Shown here piece after piece: positions 8,995 through 17,599 of a stretch of 64,000 nt of DNA; the stretch's first letter is position 1, and every line of letters begins with the position of its first letter. Below the pieces are notes generated by a model. That model saw only the letters and a list, made by a program, of their open reading frames with translations. It made no database searches and was not told the DNA's origin. The stretch spans positions 62,001 to 126,000 of the forward strand of contig JADJQF010000006.1 in the NCBI GenBank assembly GCA_016712885.1, in the 5' to 3' direction. This DNA is from Candidatus Flexicrinis proximus. Its GTDB lineage: Bacteria > Chloroflexota > Anaerolineae > Aggregatilineales > Phototrophicaceae. The position numbers were made by a program, and so were the translations under genes.

Positions 8995-10869
8995 ATGCGT
9001 AAACTGCGCTTATTGGCGGCTGCCCTTTCGATTTTCGCTGTTCTGAACGTGATTTCCGCACAGAGCGTTGTGCTGACGCCCGGCAACATCGACCGCCTCG
9101 GCGAAGCGGTACGCATGGGCAAGGGCGGCGCGCGCGATGTGGCATTTAGCCCCGGCGGCCTCGGATTGGCTATCGCCAGCAACACTGGCGTGTATCTGTA
9201 CAACACGTCCGATTTCGAGCAGGCTCCGCGTGTCATCCGCACTCTCTATACGCCGACTGCGCTGGCCTACTCCGATAATGGCTTGACACTGGCGGTCAGC
9301 GACAGCCGCGGCACCGTCCATCTGATCGACAGCCTGAGCGGCACCGAGCGGACAACCCTCAGCGGCCACACCGAATATGTGACCGATGTCGCCTTCAGCG
9401 CGGACGGGGAATTACTGGCGACGGTTGGCTTCGATCTGCTGCTGAACATATGGAGGGTCGAGGATTCGGCACTGCTCCTGACAATCAACACCCCCGCAGC
9501 TTTGACTTCGGTTATGTTCAGCCCGGATGGAACGCGGGTCGTGACAGGCGGTACGGACTCGACCGCGCATGTCTGGGATGTCGAAACTGCGGCCGAACTG
9601 CTGCTGCTGGCGGGTCATACGGCCAGTGTCATCGACGTGGCCTATACGCCGGATGGCAGCATGATCGTTACGGCCGGCCTCGACAACAGCGCCCGTCTCT
9701 GGAGCGCACGTACGGGGGTCGAACTGCACAATTTTGGCGCGCATCTCGACTGGGTTCAGGCCATCGCGATCAGTCCCAACGGCGCGCGGCTGGCTACTGC
9801 CAGCCAGGACACTACGCTCCGCCTTTGGGATATCGCTACCTTCGCCGAGCTTGCCGCCTATCGCGGTTTCGGGACTGGCCCGCTCGATATGGCCTTCAAT
9901 GCCGATGGTTCGCTGCTGGCGACCGCCGCTCTGGGCGATACGGTGCGGATCATTGATACCCAGACCAATGCGAACCGCGCTCTACTCGAAGATTTCGCGC
10001 CCATTATTGTCGATGTTGCCACGACTCAGGACGACAGCGTCGTGATCGCCGCGGATGAGAACGGCGCTCTCCGGCTGTGGAATATCGCCGACGGATCGGT
10101 GCGCGCGCTGCGTTCTGGCAGTCAGCAGGGGCTTTTCGCGATGGATGCTGCTCCGCTGGCGCCGGTCGTCGCGACCGGTGATGGTTCGGGACGCATGCGC
10201 CTGTGGGATGCCTTTACCGGCCAGCCTCTGGAGCGTCTGGGCGATCACGAAGCGGTCGTGCAGACGGTAGCCTTCAGCGCCGATGGATCGCTGCTGGCGT
10301 CTGGCGGGTACGATGGGCTTGTCAGTATCTGGCAGATCGACGGAAGTGTCCGCCTGATTGATATCCCGACCGGCTTCCGGCGTATCCATGATGTGACGTT
10401 TAGTCCTGGTGGAACCACCGTGGTAGCCGTCGGCGATGACGGCGCCATTCAAGCCTGGAATGCTGCCGACGGCACAGCCGGTCTCCGATTCAACGGACAG
10501 CTGCGCGATGTCTTCGCGGTCGAATACAGCCCGGATGGCGCCTCGTTGGTCACCGCTGCCGAAGACGGGACGCTGCGGATGTGGAGCGTGACAGCCGGCA
10601 CCGAAGTCCGCCGGTTTGCTCTGGAAGCCAGCGAACGCGCCTATTCGGTCGCCTTCAGCCCTGACGGCCAGCTTCTTGCTGCCGGAGTATCGCAGGGGTT
10701 TGGCGATGAGGTCGGCGTCATCAAAGTCTGGAATGCCATCACCGGCGACCTGCTGGCCACCGTCCGCGCCCATAACGGCCGAATCGGCGCGCTGACGTTC
10801 TCGCGGGATGGGGGCGCCATTGTCACGGGCAGTTTCGATGGTTCGGTTGCCGTCTGGCGGCTCCGGTAG
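8995..10869 (+). CDS. Secreted WD40-repeat beta-propeller protein
   Basis: A 624-residue protein with an N-terminal signal peptide (MRKLRLLAAALSIFAVLNV). After that it consists almost entirely of WD40 repeats, about thirteen or fourteen, enough for two propellers. The repeats carry the usual pattern of a FSPDG or YSPDG turn, a GH or GD, and a closing LW, VW or IW (for example AFSADGELLATVGFDLLLNIW). No enzymatic or effector domain is attached. Such proteins are abundant in Chloroflexota and act as protein-binding scaffolds; the partner is unknown. The gene stands alone between two hairpin repeats. Confidence 0.9.
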   Translation: MRKLRLLAAALSIFAVLNVISAQSVVLTPGNIDRLGEAVRMGKGGARDVAFSPGGLGLAIASNTGVYLYNTSDFEQAPRVIRTLYTPTALAYSDNGLTLAVSDSRGTVHLIDSLSGTERTTLSGHTEYVTDVAFSADGELLATVGFDLLLNIWRVEDSALLLTINTPAALTSVMFSPDGTRVVTGGTDSTAHVWDVETAAELLLLAGHTASVIDVAYTPDGSMIVTAGLDNSARLWSARTGVELHNFGAHLDWVQAIAISPNGARLATASQDTTLRLWDIATFAELAAYRGFGTGPLDMAFNADGSLLATAALGDTVRIIDTQTNANRALLEDFAPIIVDVATTQDDSVVIAADENGALRLWNIADGSVRALRSGSQQGLFAMDAAPLAPVVATGDGSGRMRLWDAFTGQPLERLGDHEAVVQTVAFSADGSLLASGGYDGLVSIWQIDGSVRLIDIPTGFRRIHDVTFSPGGTTVVAVGDDGAIQAWNAADGTAGLRFNGQLRDVFAVEYSPDGASLVTAAEDGTLRMWSVTAGTEVRRFALEASERAYSVAFSPDGQLLAAGVSQGFGDEVGVIKVWNAITGDLLATVRAHNGRIGALTFSRDGGAIVTGSFDGSVAVWRLR

Positions 10870-10985
10870 CTGTAAAGGCGCTACCTCCACAAACCAAGTG
10901 CATAGAACAACGTCCGCTATGGGTAATTTTCGAGGTTTTACCCCGAACCCCAGCAGGAGATTACTCTCCTGCACCTCGTCTCATA
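10868..10985 (+). repeat. Multi-hairpin intergenic repeat (family R), partial copy
   Basis: This starts with the closing half of the GGAGGC-type module (GGCGCTACCTCCACAAA) and then AGTGCATAGAACA. It continues with the GGTTTTACCCC module and CCCCAGCAGGAGATTACTCT (stem GCAGGAG/CTCCTGC), ending CACCTCGTCTCATAA. The long central stem is missing, so the copy is internally deleted or rearranged. It sits directly after the WD40 stop codon. Confidence 0.7.
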
Positions 10986-11005
10986 AACGCACGTTGAAAC
11001 AACCA

Positions 11006-11125
11006 CTAGCCTACCGCGCTAAGGGCGATTGCCACGCCGCCGGTTACCACGGCGGCAAATACGACCGCCGCCGCAAACATCAATCGTTCAAGCTGCTCGA
11101 AGCAACCGCCTGTCGGCTCAACCAT
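11006..11125 (-). CDS. Possible 39-residue membrane peptide
   Basis: A short frame downstream of rpsA on the same strand, MVEPTGGCFEQLERLMFAAA followed by a hydrophobic run to its end (VVFAAVVTGGVAIALSAVG). This gives a short soluble head with one membrane segment. A weak GGGG sits eight bases upstream of the ATG (11123-11125). It lies after the rpsA terminator, so it would need its own promoter. I do not recognise the peptide; it may be a chance open frame. Confidence 0.3.
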   Translation of the reverse strand: MVEPTGGCFEQLERLMFAAAVVFAAVVTGGVAIALSAVG

Positions 11126-11196
11126 TTTCGTACCCCGTCGTCTATCGCAAATGTCCCGTAAAGTATAGCGCGTTCTGCCTTGATGGCCGCAAAGAA

Positions 11197-11228
11197 AAAC
11201 CCCCAAGTCTGTGCAGACACGGGGGTTT
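11197..11228 (-). terminator. Intrinsic terminator of rpsA
   Basis: AAACCCCC (11197-11204) and GGGGGTTT (11221-11228) pair, and the interior GTCTG/CAGAC extends the structure. On the minus strand the hairpin is followed by TTTTTC, the expected U-tract. It lies 30 bases after the rpsA stop codon. Confidence 0.8.
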
Positions 11229-11257
11229 CTGTTTACCTGTTGGCAGAGGCGGGGAGA

Positions 11258-12589
11258 TTATCCCTCGCCGCCGTCGCTGCTTTCGCCGCCGTCGGAGCTG
11301 CTGTCATCGCCGCTGTCACTGGCAGCCGGCGGCGCGTCAGCCAATTCGGCTTCGGCAGGCGCTTCGGAGGCAGGAGTTTCAGCCGCAGGTGCTTCAGCGG
11401 CGGGTGCTTCAGCAGCCGGAGCTGCGGCGGCGCCTTCAGCGGGAACCGGCGCGCCATCACCGCCCCAGCGCTGTGTGAAGCCCACGCGGCGCTTTTCCGG
11501 CTCGAGATGGCTGATACGCAGGGTGAGACGGTCGCCCTTTTGCACATAGCTGTGCGGTTCCTTCAGGCTGCCGTCGCCCATTTCGCTCAGGTGGAGCAGA
11601 CCCTCAAGGCCATTGTCGAGCGCGACAAAGGCGCCGAAGTCGACAACGTTGGTGACAGTGCCTTCGACCAGCTGGCCTTCATGATAGCGCTCGGCGGCAT
11701 CCGACCAGGGATCCGGAAGCAGACGCTTGCGGCTGAGGGCGATACGGTTGGTGGAGCGGTCGAGCGAGAGGACGTAAACCTCGATCTCCTGACCGACCTT
11801 GAGGACATCGCGCGGATGATCAACGCGGTGCCAGGCTAACTCGCTGACATGGATCAGGCCATCGGCGCCGCCGAGATTGACGAACGCGCCAAAGTCGCGC
11901 AGGCCAGTAACAGTGCCTTTGACGACATCGCCTTCCTTGAGTTCGGCGAGCAGACGCGCCTTCTGCTGGGCGCGCCATTCCTTCTGGGCTTCGCGTTCGC
12001 TGAAGATCAGGCGGCGGCGATCCTGTTCGACCTCGATGACTTTCACCACCAGATCTTTGCCGATCAATTCGTTCGCGCTGTCACGGCGATCGCCAGTCAG
12101 GTTAACGCTGGTGAGGTGCGACGAGGGGATGAACCCTTCCAGCCGCTTCCAGCGCACCAGGATACCGCCGCGATTGCTGCCGATCACGCGCACGTTATCG
12201 ACTTCTTCGCGTTCCATCAACTGGCGTGCTTTTTCCCAGTCGTACCGCTGGAGACCCATATTGATCGACACCACGAGGTTGCCGTCGGGGTCTTGCGGGT
12301 TCAGGATGTAGACGGGAACTTCCTCGCCTGACTTCAGCCCGTCGCGGAATTCCGGGTCGAGCCGTTCAAGGTCTTCGGATTTTACGATACCGTCTTGTTT
12401 CGCATTGAGATCAACAATGATCTCCCGTTCACGGATTTCCAGGATGATCGCATTACGAATTTCACCACGCCGCAGACTCAGCGGGGCGAAAGTCGCCTCA
12501 TCCTGCATCATACTTTCAAAGTCAGAGCTGTTATCGATCATCGGCAAACTCAAGCTTGAGGCTTTCGACACAACGCGGACGACTGACAT
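11258..12589 (-). CDS. rpsA: 30S ribosomal protein S1
   Basis: A 443-residue protein with four S1 RNA-binding domains, at roughly residues 40-105, 125-190, 220-290 and 305-375. The third and fourth carry the classic G-x-VT-x(5)-FGAFV core (VKGTVTGLRDFGAFVNLGG, VEGTVTNVVDFGAFVALDN). S1 helps mRNA bind the small ribosomal subunit. The last 65 residues are a low-complexity tail, first Ala/Pro/Glu repeats (APAAEAPAAEAPAAE) and then Ser/Asp/Gly, typical of high-G+C Chloroflexota. The start is uncertain: Met1 has GAGGG directly abutting it, while Met17 (12541, MIDNSSDFES) is more family-like but has a poorer site. Confidence 0.92.
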   Translation of the reverse strand: MSVVRVVSKASSLSLPMIDNSSDFESMMQDEATFAPLSLRRGEIRNAIILEIREREIIVDLNAKQDGIVKSEDLERLDPEFRDGLKSGEEVPVYILNPQDPDGNLVVSINMGLQRYDWEKARQLMEREEVDNVRVIGSNRGGILVRWKRLEGFIPSSHLTSVNLTGDRRDSANELIGKDLVVKVIEVEQDRRRLIFSEREAQKEWRAQQKARLLAELKEGDVVKGTVTGLRDFGAFVNLGGADGLIHVSELAWHRVDHPRDVLKVGQEIEVYVLSLDRSTNRIALSRKRLLPDPWSDAAERYHEGQLVEGTVTNVVDFGAFVALDNGLEGLLHLSEMGDGSLKEPHSYVQKGDRLTLRISHLEPEKRRVGFTQRWGGDGAPVPAEGAAAAPAAEAPAAEAPAAETPASEAPAEAELADAPPAASDSGDDSSSDGGESSDGGEG

Positions 12590-12834
12590 CCCTCAAGCCT
12601 GTAAGTGCTTGTCAGCGGCGCGCAACCAAGTGAATGAATCAAAAAAGACCCGTTCACCCTAGATAACAGTATAACAGAAAAGAATCAGGATGTGTGGCAG
12701 ACTCTTCGAATCCTAATTCGTGTTGAGCGGAGCGAAGAGGCGAGAACCAGGCGACCGCAGGGCGGAGATCGGAATTAAGGTCGAGGAACCCGCCGTTTCA
12801 CGCGATGCTCATCCCGGCATGACAGCGCTAAACG
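12590..12834. other. Intergenic gap upstream of rpsA
   Basis: These 245 bases lie between the phosphoribosyltransferase and rpsA genes. They must hold the rpsA promoter on the minus strand. I see no clear repeat-family member and no credible gene. Confidence 0.5.
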
Positions 12835-13383
12835 CTAATTCATGTCCGGCTGCGGTTCGATAAAGCCCATGCCCTCCAGCCCGCGGTCGAGTTCCCACGG
12901 AAAGACGATATAGGCATCGGTGGTGGCCGCAAAGAAGTCGGGCTTGGTCTTGCTGAACAGGGAACGGTAGGGATTATAGTGAAGCACGCAATTGAAAGGG
13001 ATGCCCCCTGCGCCTTCCACCCTGCTTCTGACAGCGGTACTGGTGCGGCCGCTGCCCCAAACATCATCGACAATGATTGTGCGCCGTCCGTGCAGCAATT
13101 CGCTGTCCGGGAATTGCAGGAATGCAGGCCAGGCCATGAGGCCAGCCCGCTCGGTACCGGGGAAATCGACTGCGGCGATCAGGGTATGGCGAACTTTCAG
13201 AGCTTCCGCGATCATGCCGCCGGGGATGATTCCACCGCGGGTGATCAACAACATTGCGTCATACGGGCCGCTCATTTGAAGCTGAGGCAGCAGAACGTCA
13301 ATCAATTTGTCGACATCGGGCCAGGTCAGCACTTCGGTACGCATCGGCCCGCGCGGGTTAGCGGTCATCGGGGAAAGTCTCAC
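12835..13383 (-). CDS. Phosphoribosyltransferase domain protein
   Basis: A protein of up to 182 residues with the type I PRTase fold. The PRPP-binding loop is RRTIIVDDVWGSGRTS (about residues 100-115), with the two adjacent acidic residues that bind ribose hydroxyls. An upstream MLLITRGGIIPGGMIAEAL is the pyrophosphate loop region. It is closest in feel to xanthine or hypoxanthine-guanine phosphoribosyltransferases, so purine salvage is likely, but the base specificity is not readable. The first codon is GTG; Met6 (13368) and Met14 (13344) are alternatives, and none has a good ribosome site. It lies downstream of a TPR gene on the same strand. Confidence 0.8.
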   Translation of the reverse strand: MRLSPMTANPRGPMRTEVLTWPDVDKLIDVLLPQLQMSGPYDAMLLITRGGIIPGGMIAEALKVRHTLIAAVDFPGTERAGLMAWPAFLQFPDSELLHGRRTIIVDDVWGSGRTSTAVRSRVEGAGGIPFNCVLHYNPYRSLFSKTKPDFFAATTDAYIVFPWELDRGLEGMGFIEPQPDMN

Positions 13384-13436
13384 TCATCACGGACAACGTT
13401 CACGTGATTATAGCGCTCTGCCCCGAAACCACCATC

Positions 13437-14255
13437 TCAGAGTAACGACTTGGCGACATCCTGGAAGTCCTCATCGCGGGAAATCGTCTCCCAGAGGGCA
13501 TCGCGAACCGGTTCGCTGGCGCTGCGCAGCGCGCGCTTGACCCGGGCCAGCCCCTCGGCGATCGATCCGCGCTTGACGAGCGACCAGCCGACATAGAAAT
13601 GACATGCAGGCTCGCTGGGGATGAGTTTGGCCGCGGAGTCCGCATCGTGGGCGACCTCGTCCGGCATATTGAGGCGCAGGTAGACCCCGGCGCGCGCAAG
13701 GAACAGCCGCGCCCGGAAAGGGCGGTTCCATTCACCGGAGGGCAGCTCACGCAGGGCGTGGTCGTAAAGTGCTACGGCCTGCGTCAGCAGTTCGTCGTCT
13801 TCGCCGGTCGCAGAAGCATAGCCCACAGTCAGGTCCGCCGCCTGCTCGAGCATGCGCCAGTCGTCCGCCACACCTTGTACTGCTTCGCGCGCCATCGACA
13901 GATTACCGGTCTTGAACGCGATCTCCATCCAGCGCTGGCGAAGGCGCAGGTTGTCGGGGTAAATCCGGACAGCCGTTTCGAGGGCGGCGGCGGCACGCGG
14001 CAGATCTCCCAAGCGCTCGTAAATCACAGCAACCCGCAGGTCGTCGTCGGGCGTGGGCGCTTTAATAGCCATACTGTCCTTTAAGGCGGCCCGGAGCGAC
14101 TCGGAGGTGTTTTGGGCCGTGTAGGTCTCGGCGCGCAATCGCCGCGCAGCACTATCGTCGGGCGCGGCGCCGAGGCGCACGGTGAGTGCGGCGAGCGCAT
14201 CTTCGACTTCACCCGCTAAAAGATGGAATGTCGCCAGTTCGACCGCATCAGGCAT
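13437..14255 (-). CDS. TPR-repeat protein
   Basis: A 272-residue soluble protein of helical TPR-like repeats. Examples are ATFHLLAGEVEDALAALTVR at the start, VIYERLGDLPRAAAALETAV near the middle and ACHFYVGWSLVKRGSIAEGL near the end. It has no signal peptide and no extra domain. Its ATG overlaps the MFS gene's stop codon (ATGCCTGA, 8 bases shared), so the two are translationally coupled and probably work together. TPRs mediate protein contacts; nothing more specific can be said. Confidence 0.8.
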   Translation of the reverse strand: MPDAVELATFHLLAGEVEDALAALTVRLGAAPDDSAARRLRAETYTAQNTSESLRAALKDSMAIKAPTPDDDLRVAVIYERLGDLPRAAAALETAVRIYPDNLRLRQRWMEIAFKTGNLSMAREAVQGVADDWRMLEQAADLTVGYASATGEDDELLTQAVALYDHALRELPSGEWNRPFRARLFLARAGVYLRLNMPDEVAHDADSAAKLIPSEPACHFYVGWSLVKRGSIAEGLARVKRALRSASEPVRDALWETISRDEDFQDVAKSLL

Positions 14256-15459
14256 GGCTGGATTGTTCCTCCGGCGGTTTCAGAGACTGGAAACCGCGAT
14301 ACAGTGCGAGGTCATAGACGATCTTCAGGGCACCTGCCGCGACAAACGGCGCGGCCAGGGCGCCCATCTGCATCAATATACCGCTCAATACAGGAGCAGC
14401 AGCGGCGCCTACAGTTCGCGCGGTTCCCGTGATGCCCGCAGCGGCGGAGCGCTCGTCGGGCGCGACCACCGCCATGACGTAGCTTTGGCGCGTCGGTACG
14501 TCCATCTGAGACAGGCAGGCGCGTATCCATAGAATCAGCGCGGCGGCTTCAAACGAGGGCATCAACGGAACCGCCATCAGCAGCAGGTTCGACGGCAGAT
14601 GCGAAAAGACCATCGTGCGCACAAGACCGAAACGCCGCGCCAAACGTGCCGCGGCCATCACTGACAGACCGGCCAGGATATTCGTTCCAAAGAATACTGC
14701 TCCGATCGCGTCCGGGCGAGCATCAAAGCGCTGAACCAACCAGTAAGCAATCCAACTCTGGACGATCAATCCACCGCCAAAGGCGTCCAGGGCAAACAAA
14801 GCCGACAGACGAAAGACCACCCGGCGGGATTTGTGTATGCCCAGGCTGTTGACGCGCTGTGCAGTCGTTTCAATCGCGGGTGAAGCGCGCCTGAAGAGGA
14901 GCAGCAGGAGCAGACCAATAACCGCATAGATGAGCATCACCATCTGATATGCAGCAGCCGGCTCAACCCCGGAATCGAGCAGCAGCCGGCTGAGGGTACC
15001 GGCAAACAGGGCGCCCAAGGCCGAGGCGATGTAACCGGTCAGGATATAGCGCGCGAAAACCTCCGTGCGCCGGTCGTCAGGAACGATCTGGGTCAGACTC
15101 GCCTGTTCAATCGCGAGGAACGCCCCGACCTCGTTGCCGCTGGGGCTCAACGTCCCAACGATCGCGGCGACCGCGATGAGCCAGAGGGGCGCGTTCAGGC
15201 CGAAGGCTAACCCGACCCCGATCATCAGCAGTGCCCCAAGCTGGAGCATGCGGCGGCGGCCAAGCCGGTCAGCGCGAGTGGAAATCCAAAAGGACAGCAC
15301 GGCGTCGCCAATGAGCGTGAGCGTCAAGAGCAAGCCGGCCTGCGCATCGTCTAAACCAAGCGCCGTAAGATGCAGCACCAATATGACAGAGACCAACCCG
15401 AAGCCGAAGAGCCTGAGCGCACGGGTTGTAAACAAGAGCGCATGATCCGAGAAGATCAT
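14248..15459 (-). CDS. Major facilitator superfamily transporter
   Basis: A 403-residue membrane protein with about twelve transmembrane segments. It carries the MFS loop 2-3 signature in ISTRADRLGRRRML. I start at the ATG at 15457-15459 because GAGG lies seven bases upstream; the frame is open 25 codons further. The first segment (LRLFGFGLVSVILVLHLTAL) and the loop resemble a drug-efflux-like MFS group. The substrate is unknown. Its end overlaps the TPR gene by 8 bases, and it is divergent from the YdeI-like gene. Confidence 0.87.
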   Translation of the reverse strand: MIFSDHALLFTTRALRLFGFGLVSVILVLHLTALGLDDAQAGLLLTLTLIGDAVLSFWISTRADRLGRRRMLQLGALLMIGVGLAFGLNAPLWLIAVAAIVGTLSPSGNEVGAFLAIEQASLTQIVPDDRRTEVFARYILTGYIASALGALFAGTLSRLLLDSGVEPAAAYQMVMLIYAVIGLLLLLLFRRASPAIETTAQRVNSLGIHKSRRVVFRLSALFALDAFGGGLIVQSWIAYWLVQRFDARPDAIGAVFFGTNILAGLSVMAAARLARRFGLVRTMVFSHLPSNLLLMAVPLMPSFEAAALILWIRACLSQMDVPTRQSYVMAVVAPDERSAAAGITGTARTVGAAAAPVLSGILMQMGALAAPFVAAGALKIVYDLALYRGFQSLKPPEEQSSHA

Positions 15460-15553
15460 CTTAATCCTCTTCCGGGCTGCCGCATGCTGAATGACGGGCA
15501 ATCCCATGTTATGATTGTTGCACATCTGTGCCATAAATAGAGAGGGGGTTGTT

Positions 15554-16144
15554 TTGGAAGTCGTGTTCTTCGCCTCACAGGACGAATTCCGGGCGTGGCT
15601 GACCCAAAATCATGCTAAACAGGCAGAAATACATGTCGGCTTCTACAAGGTGGGGAGCGGGCTTCCCACGCTCACATATAAAGAGGCGGTCGACCAGGCC
15701 CTGTGTTTCGGATGGATCGATGGGGTGCGCCGGGGTATCGACCAAATCAGTTATATGAACCGGTTTACGCCGCGCAAACAGAGAAGCATCTGGAGCGCTG
15801 TGAATATCAAGCGCGTTGGCGAGCTGACGGACATGGGCCTTATGCATCCAGCAGGACTCCGGGCGTTTGAGACACGCGACGTGTCAAAGCAGAACTTATA
15901 TTCCTTCGAACAAAGCGACGAGACGCTCAAATTCAGTGACGCGCAGGAAGCGGCGTTCCGCGCATCCGCAGACGCATGGGCGTTCTTTCAGAAGGCGCCT
16001 CCGTCGTACACTAAAGCGGCGATCTGGTGGGTCATCAGCGCCAAGCAAGAGGCGACGCGGGAGAAACGCCTCGCCGAACTTATTGACTGTTCAGCGCGCG
16101 GCCTGAGGATCCCTTCGCTGCGGAGAAGTACCGATCGCAGCTAA
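15554..16144 (+). CDS. YdeI/OmpD-associated family protein
   Basis: A protein of about 196 residues of the YdeI family. It has FASQDEFRAWLTQNH at the start, EIHVGFYKVGSGLPTLTYKE, the family hallmark ALCFGWIDGVRRGID, and FTPRKQRSIWSAVNI. A helical C-terminal region ends AKQEATREKRLAELID. Members have been tied to bacteriocin or peptide resistance, but the mechanism is not established. I chose TTG at 15554 because GAGGGGG sits just upstream; the longer ATG start at 15515 lacks a site, and GTG 15563 is also possible. The end is seven bases from the convergent ChrB-type operon. Confidence 0.82.
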   Translation: MEVVFFASQDEFRAWLTQNHAKQAEIHVGFYKVGSGLPTLTYKEAVDQALCFGWIDGVRRGIDQISYMNRFTPRKQRSIWSAVNIKRVGELTDMGLMHPAGLRAFETRDVSKQNLYSFEQSDETLKFSDAQEAAFRASADAWAFFQKAPPSYTKAAIWWVISAKQEATREKRLAELIDCSARGLRIPSLRRSTDRS

Positions 16145-16150
16145 AGCATT

Positions 16151-16612
16151 TCAAGCAAACATCCCGTTAAGCATGCCCTTTGCGACACTCGCCTTACAAT
16201 AGGCGTATAACGCGTCGTAGACGATCCACTCCGCGGCGTTGATGGCGTGGTCATCCGCAAAGCCCAAATGGCGAAATCCTTCGGCGATCGCCTCAAGCCC
16301 CGCGCCTTCCGGCTGATTCCAAAGTGTGTTATCCGTGTCCGCGCCGTTGACGATTTTCGCCAACAGCATCAGCGCAGGGTCTCCAGAGAGACCGTATTTC
16401 TTGACGATGGCCTCAAAGCTGCACTCTTTCCCGTGGTGTCCAAGCTCAACACTCGGCACATCATAGGGAATTGCGTCTTCGCGCCGAGCAATCGCCATCA
16501 CCTGATCGGACTGCACAAACATGAACTCGGCATCAGGGTCAACAAATTTCCTGATAAGCCAAGGGCAGGCGACGCGATCGACCTTCACGTGTTCGCGGGT
16601 TATCCATTTCAT
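16151..16612 (-). CDS. ChrB C-terminal-domain protein, intact copy
   Basis: A 153-residue stand-alone version of the ChrB C-terminal domain. Family marks are MKWITREHVKVDRVACPWLI at the start, KFVDPDAEFMFV, a central HHGKECSFEAIVKKY, and AEWIVYDALYAYCKAS at the end. Full ChrB proteins respond to chromate and regulate chrA. No ChrA transporter lies nearby, so the chromate link is only by homology. It is the last gene of a three-gene operon in which each ATG overlaps the preceding stop as ATGA, once the middle gene's frameshift is allowed for. Confidence 0.85.
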   Translation of the reverse strand: MKWITREHVKVDRVACPWLIRKFVDPDAEFMFVQSDQVMAIARREDAIPYDVPSVELGHHGKECSFEAIVKKYGLSGDPALMLLAKIVNGADTDNTLWNQPEGAGLEAIAEGFRHLGFADDHAINAAEWIVYDALYAYCKASVAKGMLNGMFA

Positions 16613-17036
16613 AGTGCTTCTCCTTTACTCTCTGCACGCAGTTGTGCATACAAGGCATCAAAAGCTGACAGCCCCGCCTGGCGGCTTCCGAGTCATCCCC
16701 GCTGATGCGTCGCAGCCCCCGACACAGCAAGTCCAGGCCCGGCGCAGCCGGTTCAACGGTGACCGGCTGAATAATGTCAGCCTCGTCCACGATGGCCGCG
16801 ATGCGGGCAAGCACAGGGTCGTTCAGTGTGTGGTCGGCGACCAGCGCGTGAAAGGTTGCGTGTCCGCGGCGGTGGGTAAATCGCACGCCGGGGATATCGA
16901 ACGGCTCGGCGTCGGCTGGGGCAGACGATTGCGAGGGGAAGAATACAAACTCGGCCGCTGGGTCGATGTGGCGCTGGATCAACCAGATACACGCCATACG
17001 ATCTACACCGATGTCCTGCCAGGTGGCCCACTTCAT
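16609..17036 (-). pseudogene. ChrB C-terminal-domain protein, second copy, frameshifted near its 3' end
   Basis: Starts MKWATWQDIGVDRMACIWLI, clearly paralogous to the following gene. It stays family-like to about LRRISGDDSE. After that the uncorrected frame (which would run to 16539, overlapping the next gene by 74 bases) turns into Cys/Arg-rich nonsense. The neighbouring frame instead reads AGLSAFDALYAQLRAE...GEAL and stops at TGA 16609-16611, overlapping the next ATG by four bases. So one base is lost or gained near 16680-16700. This may be genuine decay or a sequencing error; the clean ATGA junction favours a gene that was recently intact. Confidence 0.75.
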
Positions 17037-17467
17037 GCCTCATCCTCCCTTGCGCGAAGAAGCGCATCGCGCACTTTTTGCCCGAGTTCCGCGTGGAAGT
17101 AGTCCTGCGTTAACGCCTGCTGATAGCGGCGGCCCAAGGCGGCCACATCGGCAGATGGGGCGGCAAGGTCGACCAGAATCCCGCGAAACAACTCGTCGGC
17201 GAGTGCGGTGAACTGCGCGATCAATGCGTGATCCTGCCCTCCGGTCAGTGTGGCATCCCATAGGTACGAGTCTCCGCCCATTTCCCTGATCTCCGCGCTT
17301 AACCACTGGAATTGCTCACGGGTACGCGGCGTTGCGGGCAAGACCCAAGCCGAATCATGCAGCAGGATCGCGCCCAGCCCTTTGAGCTTGCGCCATACGT
17401 AGACGCGACGCGCTGTTGGTTCGGAAGGGACTTTATAGATCAGAAGAAGCCAGATTTGAGCGCTCAC
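17033..17467 (-). CDS. ChrB N-terminal-domain protein
   Basis: A 144-residue protein matching the N-terminal (winged-helix-like) part of ChrB: IWLLLIYKVPSEPTARRVYV, WRKLKGLGAILLHDSAWVLP, and a middle block EIREMGGDSYLWDAT. In typical ChrB this region is fused to the C-terminal domain; here it is a separate gene at the head of the operon, overlapping the next start by four bases (ATGA). DNA binding is plausible by homology. The split suggests the two halves assemble from separate chains. Confidence 0.8.
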   Translation of the reverse strand: MSAQIWLLLIYKVPSEPTARRVYVWRKLKGLGAILLHDSAWVLPATPRTREQFQWLSAEIREMGGDSYLWDATLTGGQDHALIAQFTALADELFRGILVDLAAPSADVAALGRRYQQALTQDYFHAELGQKVRDALLRAREDEA

Positions 17468-17535
17468 TATATGTAACCACTGTTACAGTAACGATAGTTA
17501 CATCATGCACGCGATTTCACTGTCTGTCAAGGACT

Positions 17536-17572
17536 CAAAAGCCCCACAAGGAAGGTCCTCGTGGGGCTCTTT
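17536..17572 (-). terminator. Intrinsic terminator of RNase J
   Basis: AGCCCCAC (17540-17547) pairs with GTGGGGCT (17561-17568), with partial pairing inside. On the minus strand it is followed by TTTTG. It lies about 30 bases after the RNase J stop and just upstream of the ChrB operon start. Confidence 0.75.
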
Positions 17573-17599
17573 AGTTAGGACAGTTGAAAGCAGTTGGAA

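Noticed and set aside
11258..11450. Ala/Glu repeats at the end of rpsA as a separate gene or a frameshift
   Set aside because: The tail is in frame with the S1 domains, and such low-complexity tails are usual in high-G+C S1 proteins.
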